From: Salvia splendens
Taxonomy: Eukaryota > Streptophyta > Magnoliopsida > Lamiales > Lamiaceae
Length of the DNA: 64,000 bases
Direction of reading: 5' to 3'
Assembly: GCF_004379255.2 (NCBI RefSeq)
Contig: NC_056041.1
Span: 3,410,001 to 3,474,000, forward strand
Shown: in pieces, positions 48,034 through 62,807 of the stretch
Layout of the letters: each line of letters begins with the position of its first letter
How positions within the stretch are numbered: the stretch's first letter is position 1
Made by a program: the position numbers and the translations under genes
Notes under the pieces: generated by a model
Seen by the model: the letters and a program-made list of their open reading frames with translations, nothing else
Database searches by the model: none
Told to the model about the DNA's origin: nothing

Positions 48034-50335
48034 TCACTCAAGGCATTTGCTTTGTTGATGAATCCATTCTTTGTAATCTTGCAGCAATTGTTGTGCAAGC
48101 AATGGTACCATCCGGTCTACCACAGCCTGCATCACCCTGTATGTAATAATACTCAGTTAACACAACACCCCACCTTATGCAATGCACTTCAAACACAGTT
48201 TCAAAATTTAGCTTATCAGCATAATCTAGTCTTACACTTAAGCTTTATTGTTAAAAAAATTAATACTAGTCAACTAGATTAAATGAAAATGGGCATGCAA
48301 CTATGTTTAAATTATACAGTGCTGTGGACTAAGGAAAACTATAGAAATTTGCAATTCCAAATTATATCTACTGTAGTATCTGTAGCTGAAAGTGTTTTTG
48401 GGACAGCACTCCATTGACTAAAATAATTTTCAGATACCTCTCCATAAGATTTCAATAATTTTACTATTGCATTAGAAATAGTTATAGGATTTGGGACCTA
48501 ATAGATAGTTAAATTTTTTTTCTCAGATATTTCACAAGAGTAGATGCATTGTTGATTAGTTTTATGACTTTATGCAACTTACATATTTCCTGGTTGCTCG
48601 ACAGCTGATATAGGCAGCATTGCAAATGGCTGGGTGTTGATCTGCAATAAATAACACCATTATTGTGACGAGCTGAGTCAAAATAGCACCAAGAACTAGA
48701 AGAAGCAATAAAACAGAAATAGGTTCAGGCAACAACAGTGTGAATGCATCAGTTATCTTCTAAGACAACCATTTTTGGCAAAGAAAAAAAATCTTGAACC
48801 TCAAGGAGGATATTCAATTCGACATCAACATCCAAGACATGTTCAGCATCAATAATGTCCCATGTAATATGATTTCTCATAGAAGCTGCAAAACAATCGC
48901 AGAATATAATGATTAGCAAGAGCAGTCCATATCAAAGGCTTGGAATTATTCAAATAAGTATATGCAATCCAATAATGCTGTTGTGACTAATTCACATTCA
49001 ATCTCTCAACAGGAACTACAATATAGAAGACCACCAATAGTAATAAATATACCCCTACACAACAGGTGAGCATTTTAATATAAAAAAAATGCATTACATT
49101 CTATGCCATCTAAGCTTCAATCAACCCATTCTACGTCCTGTTGTATTATCAGGAAATATAGTGTCTTTTCCACAAGTTCAGCCAGGCCCAGAAAACCATC
49201 TTCACTTACGAATAAGCAAATATATATAGCCAAACTTAAATTAGATATACCTGAAAAACGTTCATTCTGGCGTTCCACTGCTTCAGAACCCTCAAACTAC
49301 AAATATAGTACAAGTTTGATATGTTATCAACTATAACATGTGAAGCACCAAAACCTGGTACAGTTTTCTTCAATGCATGAGTAGCAATAGATGTGCAGCC
49401 TAAAAATTCTGTGTGCGTTTCAGATGAGGGAGAGAATCCAAGGACCTTCTTTTGTTACCTCCTAATCAAATTTTGTAAGTTAGTAGCTGGTTTACCTTGC
49501 AAGACAACATCTCTACAACGCAATCTTCACTAGATAGAGTTACAAGTAACTCCAAAACTGGTGCAACTCTAAAACTGAGAAGTTGAATCTGCGGCAGAAC
49601 ACACCTGCATGTAGCTCACATAAGCCAAAGACAGCAACAACACAAATGAATACCAGAGGCCACTTGCCACACATACCCTTCCACACCCCTAATAAGCAGG
49701 TGATAATGGCAATGCAATGAGGAAATTAGAATTCGCTTCAATAGTGCAGGAATATCACAATCAAAAGAAATTAACGATTTATTTTTATTGAAATGTCACC
49801 TAATTATAAAATCTGATTCAGTCATTTCATCAAACACATGTTGTGTGACAGATATCATAATTCACATGCCAAGTCGAGATGCATCGACTAACGATCAACG
49901 AATAGTAAAAAAGAAACCTGTACAAATTGGAATCAAGGGGGTGATAACTCTGCAGAGCCCTAGAATTGAGTATCGCTTCAATCCCAGATGGATGACTGAA
50001 AAATTCACTGATATGGTAACTCCCATTTCCTCCGCCATAATTAGGGAGCTTGATCCTCTCCTTCTTTCTGGCAGTGAGGTTAGCTCTCTTTACACCCGAG
50101 ACTGAAAAATCTGATTTCTTCGAGCTCAATCTGAAGTAGCCACTGCTCTTCCTTAAAGGGAAAAAACAATTCAATCGTTTATCGAACATAACGAACTAGC
50201 TAGGCCGCATTTATTCAACAGAAACACAAACTATATCTATGGTTTGTACCTGGCGGTGGAGGTGGAGAGCTCTTGAAAAATTCGGGTATGATTATGACTT
50301 AGAGAGCGAGAGGAATAGTATTTAGCTGCAGCCAT
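48034..50335 (-). CDS. DUF1997 family protein, probably plastid-targeted
   Basis: Seven exons read from splice signals: 50250-50335, 49918-50151, 49496-49604, 49251-49296, 48800-48885, 48583-48641, 48034-48136; 240 residues. DUF1997 is a family of plant and cyanobacterial proteins of unknown function. The N-terminus (MAAAKYYSSRSLSHNHTRIF…) is rich in Ser and basic residues without acidic ones up to about residue 24, consistent with an organellar transit peptide. The conserved domain starts near YHISEFFSHPSGIEAILN and runs through LPQIQLLSFRVAPVLELLV, NHITWDIIDAEHVLDVDVELNI, QPFAMLPISAVEQPGNMVMQAVVDRMVPLL, ending QDYKEWIH. All exon joins keep phase. Only the first two exons make long ORFs, so this gene is easy to miss. 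Homologue I recall: At4g31115. Confidence 0.88.
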
Positions 50336-50651
50336 AAGCGTAGTGTAGTTCAATTTTGTGTATGCATATGATTTTATTAGTGTTCAGTTGAGTATAAATT
50401 TACAGGAAATTTAGAGGAGGACGAGTGACAGGTGTTGCAAAATTATCGACTGTAGTTGGCACCCTAAACGTCACCCATTATGGCTTTATTACGATTACTC
50501 CAAATTGAATTTACACTGCATTTATAAAATATAAAAAATAGATAAAAAAATAGTGAATATGAATTCTATTTTTATATATTAATTTTATAATAAACTATTA
50601 ATTTTTTATATATTAATTTTATAATAAAATAAGAACAAAATGAGTTAATAA

Positions 50652-51645
50652 GGGCATCAGCAGTGGGGCGCCCTAAGGCGCGCCCTATGGCGCGCCACGT
50701 CATCAGTTTTATCCTCCTACCTCCCCACCTGCAGTGGGGCGCCCTATGGCGCGCCACATCATAATTTTTTTAATATTTACAAAATCCATACGAATTTAAA
50801 AAAACTAATAAATTAAAATACGAATTTTAAAAACTCCATTTCATTTAATAAAAATTAATACATTACAATGCGAATTAAAAAAAATGCAAACTCAGCGACG
50901 GCGGTTACGAGCCCACATTTCTTCAATCATGTCGCTCATGAGCTGCGCATGATCCTATTGGTTGCGCATTGAGGCCTGTCTAGATAGAACCTTATTGAAG
51001 CCTAACGGTAACCCTCTATCGGGTGTCTCGGTCGAAGTATTCATCACGTGAAGACAATGTCCGAACAATGCTGAGAAAAAGGTACCGCGACATTCTAAAC
51101 CGGCGGCGGAAAACAGTCGGGCCCCATCGTGGTTGATCGGCAAAATAGTCTTCAACCAGACGTTTGTGAGCTTCCGGGTGGTCGCGTCGGACATACGTCC
51201 TATGTCGAATAGGCCTATGGACTTGCTCAGCCGCCGCCGTCTCCTCCTCGCGCTGCATTGCCGCCATGGCCTCTTCAACGGCTGCATCTAATGCTTCTGA
51301 CGTCGAACTACCGGACTCAGACGAACTAGAACTATTGGTGTCGTCGCCGAGATTCATTTTGGTTGGATGTTGAGAGAGAATATGTAAAGAGATAGTCGAT
51401 ATGTTCGTATGTACAAATGAATGAGAAACGAGATTTAAATAGAAAATAAAAAACGCGTGCCATCGTCCGCGTAGCCCACAGTGGGGCGGACGATGGACAT
51501 CGTCCGCGCTATACTCCGCACCCTTAGTATAGGGCGCGACGATCGTCCGCGGCCTATGTCACGCACCCGCAATGGGGCGGACGATGGCGGGGGCGGACGA
51601 TGCTCGCCATCGGGCGTGTCATCGTCCGCCCCATTGCGGATGGCC
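50652..51645 (-). mobile_element. PIF/Harbinger DNA transposon derivative
   Basis: 994-bp element with terminal inverted repeats GGGCATCAGCAGTGGGGCG (left) and GGCCATCCGCAATGGGGCG (right, inverted), flanked by the 3-bp TAA target duplication (50649-50651 and 51646-51648), the PIF/Harbinger hallmark. GC-rich subterminal GGCGCGCC motifs repeat at the left end and CGTCCGC motifs at the right. It retains only the N-terminal part of a transposase (next entry), so it is non-autonomous. Confidence 0.92.
51016..51357 (-). pseudogene. Truncated Harbinger transposase N-terminus
   Basis: 113-codon ORF with an acidic Ser-rich start (MNLGDDTNSSSSSESG) followed by RRDHPEAHKRLVEDYFADQPRWGP and FRRRFRMSRYLFLSIV, the conserved region just before the DDE nuclease domain in plant PIF/Harbinger transposases. 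The frame stops after EYFDRDTR, and the catalytic DDE domain is missing. A second frame continues briefly (…GFNKVLSRQASMRNQ), suggesting a frameshift as well as deletion. Not expected to be functional. Confidence 0.85.
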
Positions 51646-51934
51646 TAACATGAGTATAACTTATCAATTATAGTATAAACAACAGACTTTAATCGTGAAA
51701 GGTTTGAAATGGCAAATCAAAAATCAGAGACAGAAGAAGGGATTATTACATATTGGAGTCAAGCAACATCTTAGATCCCTTGATCATGTTGACATTTTTA
51801 GTATAAACAGCCCTTTGAGATTGAGAGAGTGAGAGTATGAGAAACTCGATCTAAAAGATGAATTATCAATTGGCTACAAACATAAATTAAACTGATAAAT
51901 GAATGGTACATCTGAAGGATATGCACATCCTTCA

Positions 51935-54787
<2,853 letters not shown>

Positions 54788-55379
54788 GGGAGTGAAGAAG
54801 ACGATAGAAATAATTTAGAATGAAGGTTTATTCACAAAGTATTATGGGCTGCTATTCGATTAATATCTAGGCCCATATCTTAACCCTATGGCCCAACCCA
54901 TTTTCATTTTATGGAGTAATTGACCTTTTAAAAATTAATAATGACGTGCCATTTATTACTTGGTGCAGACAACTTAATAAATCGTGTATACTTTTAAATT
55001 GGATGTGATTTTATTTGCAATTTAACTCCTCATTTATATCACTATACATGATTTTTCGAGGTAAAATTATAATAAAAATATGTTATAGTACATATTACAG
55101 TAACAATATGTATTTTATACAACTCCACTTTACTAATTTATTGTATTAAAATTGATGTTATTTCCTATCGAGAATATTAATAAATGAGCAAGCTTATCCA
55201 AACAATAATTGTTTAATTGCTCATAATTATCCCCACAAAAACAAGTAAGATTCGGCATTCCTGCTTCGACTTTTGACCACTTTCCATGTCACCCACTCCT
55301 CATCTCAGCCGGATCCATTTCCATTTCCATTTCCATTTCCATTTTTAATCGCTTCACCACCGCCTCCGCCGCCGCCAAG
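54788..55379. promoter_or_regulatory. Shared upstream region of CMAL and G-gamma genes
   Basis: 592 bp between two divergent start codons, so probably a bidirectional promoter region. It is AT-rich except near the G-gamma start, where five TTCCAT units (about 55311-55343) and a CCGCCTCCGCCGCCG tract form its 5' UTR. Confidence 0.5.
55311..55343. repeat. (TTCCAT)~5 microsatellite in G-gamma leader
   Basis: About five hexamer units 35-70 bp upstream of the ATG at 55380, in the likely 5' UTR. Confidence 0.85.
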
Positions 55380-56465
55380 ATGGATCGAGCTCCGCCGCAA
55401 GCGGGCGAACAGCCCCTCAAGCGCAGCTCAGCCGCCTCATCGGCAATGGCATCCTCCACTTCTGGCCATATGGGAAAGCACAGAATGTTAGCTGCAATTT
55501 CTTTCCTCAATCAGCAAATCCAAATTATGCAGGCACCCAATCTGTTCACCTTCTATTTCGTTGTTGGAGCAATTTGTTTTCCCAATTCGTTGACATTGAA
55601 GAGTTTGCTTATTTATTTATTTTATTTTTATATTATGCAGGATGAGCTAGATGAATTAGAAACTATTGGCGGAGTATCCACTGTTTGTCCAGAGTAAACC
55701 CTCTCTCTCAACTACTAATTGTTTTTAATTTTTACAAAATTAGATAATCTACTTTCATTAGAAGGATCAAACTGTTTATCTGGGTGCCAAAAAATTCACT
55801 AATTGTCAGTTCAACATTTTAATATTAGTTGCAATAATCTTCAATCTGCATATTCACACAACAAGGCCAATTTTGTTTGGAGGCAAAATGATCAGTGGGA
55901 GTTTACTTTGATTGATTAGATAAATGAGATAATACAAGACTTAAAGTACCTGAAGGATCAAACTAATTCTTAGGGACTGTTTGGTAGTCATGTTTGGTTG
56001 TAACTATAATGTAAAGAAGTAGACAATAGTAGAAGTATGTTTTTATCACTTGTTTGGTTGTCTTTTTTTCAGATAGCTTGACACGTGATAATGTATCTTG
56101 TTCCGTCTCAACTGTGCCAAGTTACATTTTATCTCACGATTATTCATTTTACCTCTATACTCATTCTGTCTTGTCTGACGTAATGCACGCTATTTTAGTA
56201 GGTGCAATAACTTAGTCGTGTTCTTATTTTGACTGACAGGGTACTCGCAAGCGTGGATTCAGTTCCAGACGCTCTACTTCCGGTGTAAGGAATTAATCAG
56301 CTCGTCTTTTTGTAACGATATAATTAATTAAGTGGATTATGGTAATATTGCTTAATTAAATCATGCTATATTGTTTATTGCAGGACTAGGGCTCCGGTGG
56401 AGGCCGACTGGGATAGGTGGTTCCAAGGCGCGCAGAGCTCCCGTAGTCGGCGCCGGTGGATCTGA
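55380..56465 (+). CDS. Heterotrimeric G-protein gamma subunit, type B (no CaaX box)
   Basis: Pairs with G-beta at the plasma membrane in hormone, stress and defence signalling. Four exons, 55380-55532, 55641-55693, 56240-56284 and 56384-56465; 110 residues, the usual size of small plant G-gammas. Landmarks: GKHRMLAAISFLNQQIQIMQ and DELDELETIGGVSTVC (the coiled coil binding G-beta), SVDSVPDALLPV (the DPLLP-type motif) and DWDRWFQGAQ near the C-terminus. The protein ends SSRSRRRWI with no cysteine, so it cannot be prenylated at a CaaX box. Known type-B plant G-gammas lack this motif. Intron 1 would start GC (CAG|GCACCC), is 108 nt and open in frame, so retention would insert 36 residues without a stop. 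Confidence 0.88.
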
Positions 56466-57599
56466 GCATCTGCTTCTCGTCTTCATCTCCTATGTAAACA
56501 TATAGTATATGATGATTCTTGAAGCTAGAGAGAGGATGGATGTAAGCTTGTTTGCTCTCTTGTATTCATCTGATTATTCACACAATTGTCACTGTACAAG
56601 TATTTGAATTGGTCGAAGTCAACTGTTATCTGTCTCAACTAGTGTCAAAATATTTTAATTACGAAGTTATAAGAAATCAATGTTTTGATTTTATTTATTT
56701 ATTTTGATTTGATAAGTAGTTGGCTAAACAAGGTCAAATACTGGGTTCCTGCTTTGAATGAGCCCAGTACTCAACTTTGCTTATTCAAATCAATGTATGT
56801 ATGCAGACTTGTTTTTTTGTGACATGTTTGAAATACTAATACGGTAGGCAGAATAATAAATTTGTAGCAAGACTAGTAAGTTGTGTGGATCTTATTATCA
56901 TAAAGGGATAATGTCAGATTTTATTTGTAGACAGACATAGAATAAAATTTCTATCTTGAATAGATTCGAGAGTATTATTCATGTGAAATATGTTTACAAG
57001 GCAAAAAGAGTATAAATGGCCGTTCTAATAAAATAAGCTAGTTGAAATTTTCGCATGAATTAAGAAAATCATTATGAAAGGCAATTGCTTCTTAAGAAAA
57101 TCATTATGAAAGGCAATTGCTTCTTAAGAAAATCATTATGAAAGACAATTATACAAGCACATTTTATATACACATATTTATTCTTAGACAATTATTAAAT
57201 TCTAGAGAGTTAAATATGGTATATTAGCAAATGAATTAAAATCATTACCTAACCCGATCACAAAGAGAAGGTGCACGTTTTAAGGAAACATTTTGGTGAA
57301 TGTGTTTCTTGATTAGCAAGACATATGTTAGGGTTTAGAATTCTATATAATAGAATTCTATCGTATTTTCGTTCATTGAGAAATAAAGTTAATTACTTGT
57401 TCTCGTTCCCCGGTTCTGGCGGAAATCGCCCCCTAGCACCTCAACTAGGGTTTATCTTGTTCTTCGTAATCATTCTTGTTCTTCGTTTCCATACAAATCG
57501 TTGGTGCTCTAGTCCGATAGATGAAGGGTCTATCATTATGGGTGAATATTTGAAGAAAAAGGTCAAATTAATTTATAGTTAATTACCCTACATTATATG
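56466..57599. other. Intergenic region after G-gamma
   Basis: 3' UTR of the G-gamma gene, then AT-rich DNA with a 32-bp tandem repeat (57061-57152). At about 57325-57540 there is less AT-rich sequence with TTGTTCTTCGTTTCC and ATCGTTGGTGCTCT that resembles the end of an LTR next to its primer site, preceded by a short palindrome (57338-57360). No second LTR was found, so it is at most a remnant. Confidence 0.45.
57061..57152. repeat. Tandem repeat, ~2.9 x 32 bp
   Basis: Units starting at 57061, 57093 and 57125 share TAAGAAAATCATTATGAAAG; the first two are identical, the third is truncated and has one substitution. Confidence 0.93.
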
Positions 57600-58274
57600 C
57601 ACTTAATGAATTCGTGATAGTTAATTTTGATTATCTCGGATTAGCTCAAAATCAAACAAAATAAGCCGTGGTTTGGTAGTCAAAAGTTTATCTATATCTA
57701 CTTAACATTTTTTTACATGGACCAAATTATGCTTAAATATCCAAACAATATCCGAGTAGAATTCAATTATGATTTTAAATGGGAAAATTATGCAGACATA
57801 ATATGGTTGAGGGATCCATTCAAAAATTTCTACCGAGACTGAGATTTTCAGATCGCGTGTGACAACTATTGGGATAACTCCACTGACGTGAGAAACTTTC
57901 CAAATGGAGGGTTCAACTACGTGAAATCGAACAACCAGACCATCAAGTTCTACAAATTCTGGTACAATGGCAAGGAATATTTTCCAGGCAAACACGACCA
58001 AGACGTGCTGAACATGATAAAGGACAAACCGTTTATCCACAGAATCGGGCTGGAGTTCCAGTTCTTGGACACAGCACACTTCGGGGGATTCTGTGAGCCC
58101 AGCAAGGATCTAGATGAGGTGATCACCATGCATGCCAATTGCTGCACAGACATTCAACACAAGATGCATGATCTTACCATAGTCATCGATGATTGGAAAA
58201 GGTATATGGCCCTTCCACCTTCAAATAGGAATTCCACTATTAGATCTTGGACCGTTCCTAGAATTTGTGGCTAA
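57600..58274 (+). pseudogene. Truncated duplicate of the nucleotide-diphospho-sugar transferase gene (intron 2 + exon 3)
   Basis: From about 57600 this matches the region 62105-62807 of the intact gene downstream: first its intron 2, then its last exon, with many substitutions. Exons 1 and 2 are absent. Three lesions are visible. The splice-acceptor segment is lost (intact AAATTAACCAGGATGCAGAC, here AAATTATGCAGAC, a 7-bp deletion). A Gly codon is TGA at 57840-57842 in the segment FYRD*DFQIA. There is no promoter or first exon. The remaining 3' reading frame is open to the same stop (…SWTVPRICG), which suggests recent duplication or gene conversion. The ATG at 57888 is an internal Met, not a start. 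Confidence 0.92.
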
Positions 58275-60479
58275 ACATTTTATGTCTCTCTCTACATGTG
58301 ATAATTACAAAATTGTGTAGTTGCATGTAGTTGAATGGCTTTCTAAACTCAAGATTGTTTTTAGCTATAACCAGGGGCAAACCCATGTGTAAGTCGGGAG
58401 GAGCTAAAGCTCTCAATAAAATTATTTTTTAAACCTTTTTCTTTTATAAATTTTTAAAATTTAGTCAAGTTTAATGGAAATGTAAAAGTCCCTATAAATA
58501 ATCTAAAACATACTATAAATAATCTAAAACATCCAAAATATAGGACTTTAAACAAAATTTATAAATCACAGCCCCTACCATTATTTATTTATGTGTTCTC
58601 CCCTAATTATAACTCAATAACTATAATATGCTTTGATGAGTCTAAAATAAAGCATATGCATACATATACCATAAATTAAATACCCATTGATAATTATCGT
58701 TTAAATCACATATTTTCATTGATAATTGGAAGTCCGTAACTTTTGAAACTAGAATATGAAATTACAACTTTCATTTTCTGGAATTGTTCCATAATGGTCA
58801 AAATTAATGTGACAACAAAACGATGTTGTTTCGGATAAAATGACAAAATTTTATTTTGAGTATCGATGAAAATGACATCAATTTATCCGAACCAATGTGA
58901 TTTTTGTGTCACATGATTTTCGATTTTGAATATTGTGGGTAAATTGCAAAAAATTGAAAATTTGGAAACACGCGATTTTATATTCTACTTTGAAAAACTA
59001 TAAGAGTGGGCTAAATTTAACAAAAAGTTTTAAGTGGTAATTATCCTAATATCAACAGCATCAATAATAACATATGTCCACATTCAACATCGATAGCTCC
59101 ATTTATATGCTCATTCTAAAATAATGAATCCACCAAAATTAGTCGAATAGTGGACGTTGATATCATGTACAAGGCTAAATATGATAATATGTCTATTTTT
59201 CATTTTGGGTCATTCATCATTATACATCTCATCTACTTTTTACTATATGTAATCAGTAAATTTCACGATCTACTAATCCATTTCATTCTATTCACATTCA
59301 TTACTATGTACAAACGAGAATCACATTCTCAACTTTTTACACCTATATATCTTGATCTTTTTAATACTTGTATAGAGTCAAAGTTAAACAATTGTAGGAG
59401 AGAGTATATGATAATGTCCTATGAATCAAAGAAATCCAATTCATGTGGAGAATGATGAGTTTATTTACATTTATCACGTTCATATTTTATTTCTATTTTG
59501 TTTTGAACAGCGAATTAAAAATTCGAATTATCAATCATTTAATAACAGCTAGTGACAGTGCGAATTAGCTTTTTTTTTATAGGAGTATATAATTGTTAAT
59601 ACTTGAAGGCAATAAAAAAAAGAAGACATTTCTTGCAAGTTCGTGGTGCCTACTTTTCTCGAGGGAAATGAAGCGACTTTAGCGATAACCGACACCATTT
59701 TACACTTCGATTGCAAATACTACCTAACTATCAAAATTAACATTAAAAACCCTAAACCCTTATAATCTTGGAAAGACCATCAATAATTTATTTGTCCATT
59801 TAGTCAAGCACGCCATTCGAATATACAAGTACTTAAAACCACAGACAACATCAATTAAATAAGCTCTATTTTTTTGTAAGTAGGAATCAATTCAATCAAT
59901 GATCTTTAAATAATTCAGAACTATTATATAATTCACTTTATTATTATTATTATTATAGTTGTTATTAAAGATTTCGCAAGTCGAGGTTAAGATTACTACC
60001 TTACCTCATTGCCTGTGCAAGTAAAAACTAAATAAGTCACTTCCATTTAATCACAAAAATGATTATTTCATCCAAATAATTTCATTTACTTTTTCCGGTA
60101 ACGCATATTGAATTGGAAAAATTAAGAAGAAAATACTTTATATCGACGGCGTTTCATATTTTTTTACATTTCTTCTCCTCTTAGCTAATGAATTAAACTT
60201 AATAGGTTGAGTGTCGAATATCAAGTTCAACCAATAGAATATTTTAATTGGATGATGAAGAGACGACAACGACTAATATATTTTAAATTATAGTTGAAAA
60301 TCCACATATGAGTGCTTATTTAATTTAGCATGATTTATAATACCAAGTATACAACTCTAATTTCCGGTAGAATACAAAGTGAAAGATTGACTAAATTGGT
60401 TAGGTAAGACTATATACTATAATATATCCAAATCCTAATCAAATTAGTCATGCAATCGAAATAGAGAAGGCCAAAAGAA
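58275..60479. other. AT-rich intergenic region between duplicate and intact gene
   Basis: No supportable gene. A short ORF at 59150-59455 is AT-biased with no domain. (TTA)n stretches near 59935-59955. The last 100 bp hold the promoter of the sugar transferase, with TATA-like sequence at 60411-60428. Confidence 0.5.
60411..60428 (+). promoter_or_regulatory. TATA-box candidate of sugar-transferase gene
   Basis: TATATACTATAATATATC lies 52-69 bp upstream of the ATG at 60480. Placement would give a short 5' UTR. Confidence 0.35.
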
Positions 60480-62807
60480 ATGCAATCATCGGCAACGAGA
60501 GGCGGTGGTATGGATGGCTCCACCACCAAAGGCGACTGCGACACCCTCGAGTCCGGTGGCTACCACCGCGACACCAACCACAAGTCGATGCTCTCCGGCG
60601 TGGCTATCAAAATAACATTGATGTTTGTGTTGGTCGGCACATCCGTCCTTATTCTCAATCAATCTAGCTATCCTTTGGAGTTTTTTCGGAACCATAGTTC
60701 GTTCTCGGGGGCATCTTGTGCTGATTCGTCTTCAGTTCATCAATACACGTTGCCAATCCCGCCTTCTTCTCCGGTATGTTAATTTATGTGGATAAATATT
60801 TACTAACTTTTGGTCTTCTTCTATTTCATTATTAAATGTAACAAATTACTGATCAATATTCTATATTTCGATTTGAATGAAGAATGAATCAAGTTAGAAG
60901 GGGTCCATTTTTCTGACTTGGGGAAAAGATTTCTAGAAAGCTCGTGTATTAAACTAAATTATTTACGACGTCTAATTGCATATTTTCCATAACAGACCCT
61001 ACCAATTTGGCTATATATCAACGTCGAATTGTTTAAAAATTCCATAGTCAATTTATTCACAAATTTGCTTAATTATTTTTGTAGCTACTAAATCTGACTT
61101 TTCATATGCATGAGCGCTGCTATTTTAATATGCAATTAGTTATTAAATGCGTAATGTATCGTCCTCATAGAAAAAAAATACTTTTTCACATTCATTTTTG
61201 TATTTATATTTTTTAAAAAAATAATTAAATATGTGAAATACCAAAGTTTGAGTAACTAAATATTTTTTTCGTAATAGTAATATTTTTTTCCACCAGAAAT
61301 CTAAGTATGATTTCTAACAATCATAAAAAAGTCGATAATACTTAATTTATAATTACCCTCCCAAAGCAACAAATGCAGAGCACATTTTTGAGCAATTTTT
61401 GGTTACAAAATTGAAAATAGGCGAAAGATGAGAACATCGAATTGGAGAAGACGTTGAGAAAGGCGGCGATGAAGGACAACAAGACGGTGATAATCACGAC
61501 TCTGAACGCGGCGTGGTCGGAGCCTAATTCGCTCTTCGATCTATTTCTGGAGAGCTTCAGAATCGGAGACGGAACGGCGCACCTGTTGGATCACGTGGTG
61601 GTCGGCGCGTTCGACGAGACGGCGTACGAGCGGTGCAAGGCGGCGGGCCTCCACTGCTACGCCGTGACGACGGAGGGCGTGGACTTCTCAGGCGAAGCGT
61701 TTTTCATGAGCGAGGATTATCTGAAGATGATGTGGCGAAGGATTGATCTTCTTCGCACTGTTCTCGAATTGGGATTTGACTTCGTCTTCACGGTAATTTG
61801 CACTTCACCCCCTTGATTTAATGGAATATTAATTTTTATAAATTATTTGAGTTATAAAAACGCGATTTGTGAGTAAAAAAAGTTTATTTTATCAAAAATA
61901 AAATAGATTGAAACTTTCGCGTAGGAATTAAGTATAATACTTAAACCGAAATTATTGAATTAGTATCGATTGAAAAAAAATTAAGCTCGGTCCGAATGCT
62001 GATGTATTGGGCCGCTATCGGCTTGAAAAAGCCCATATTCTACGCCTAACAATTCGGGGCTTGACTTAATTCTTTAACCCATTCATTCATGAATATTTGA
62101 AGATTAAGATCAAATAAAACTAAATTAATCAATTCATGAAAGTTAATATTGAATTATGTTAGATTAGCTCAAAATAAAACAAAATAAACGTGTGCTTCGG
62201 TAGTGAAAAAGTTGATTTATATTTACTTAACATTTTTAACATGAGCCAAATTATGTGTAAATATTCAATCAGCATGCAAGTAGAGAATTCGATAATGATT
62301 TGAAATGGGAAAATTAACCAGGATGCAGACGTAATGTGGTTGAGGGATCCATTCAAAAAATTCTACGAAGACGGGGATTTTCAGATCGCGTGCGACCACT
62401 ATTGGGCCAACTACACTGACGTGAGCAACTCCCCAAATGGAGGGTTCAATTACGTGAAATCAAACAACCGGACCATCGAGTTCTACAAATTCTGGCACAA
62501 CGGTCGGGAATATTTTCCGGGCCGACACGACCAAGACGTGCTGAACATGATAAAGGACAACCCAATTATCCCTCGAATCGGGCTGGAGTTTCGGTTCCTG
62601 GACACGGCCTACTTTGGGGGGTTCTGTGAACCCAGCAAGGATTTAGATGAGGTGATCACCATGCATGCCAATTGCTGCATCGGCATTCCAAACAAGATGC
62701 ATGATCTTACCATGCTCATCGATGATTGGAAAAGGTATATGGCATTGCCACCTTCAAATAGGAATTCCACTACTAAATCTTGGACAGTTCCTAGAATTTG
62801 TGGCTAG
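60480..62807 (+). CDS. Nucleotide-diphospho-sugar transferase family protein (At4g15970-like, GT77-related)
   Basis: Golgi-type glycosyltransferase of the Nucleotid_trans (DUF271-like, PF03407) family; relatives act on cell-wall glycans or glycoproteins, and the substrate of this subgroup is not known. Three exons, 60480-60773, 61421-61792 and 62322-62807, all joined in phase 0; 383 residues. It is a type-II membrane protein: a ~40-residue cytosolic N-terminus, anchor IKITLMFVLVGTSVLIL (about 43-60), a Ser/Pro stem, then the catalytic domain from TVIITTLNAAW. The DxD metal-binding motif DADVMWLRDPF straddles the exon 2/3 border. Later landmarks are GGFNYVKSNN, PGRHDQDVLNMI, FGGFCEPSKD and MHANCCIG. 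Exon 2 is GC-rich compared with its flanks. A degenerate copy of its 3' half lies 4.5 kb upstream. Confidence 0.92.

Larger units (their letters stand above)
50336..51934. other. Spacer containing a PIF/Harbinger derivative
   Basis: Head-side flank of the DUF1997 gene and 3' flank of the methyltransferase gene. The middle kilobase is a DNA transposon (50652-51645); the rest is AT-rich without features. Confidence 0.6.

Noticed and set aside
57325..57582. Possible LTR end with primer-site-like TTGGTGCTCT
   Set aside because: No second LTR, target duplication or internal domain found; kept only as a remark.
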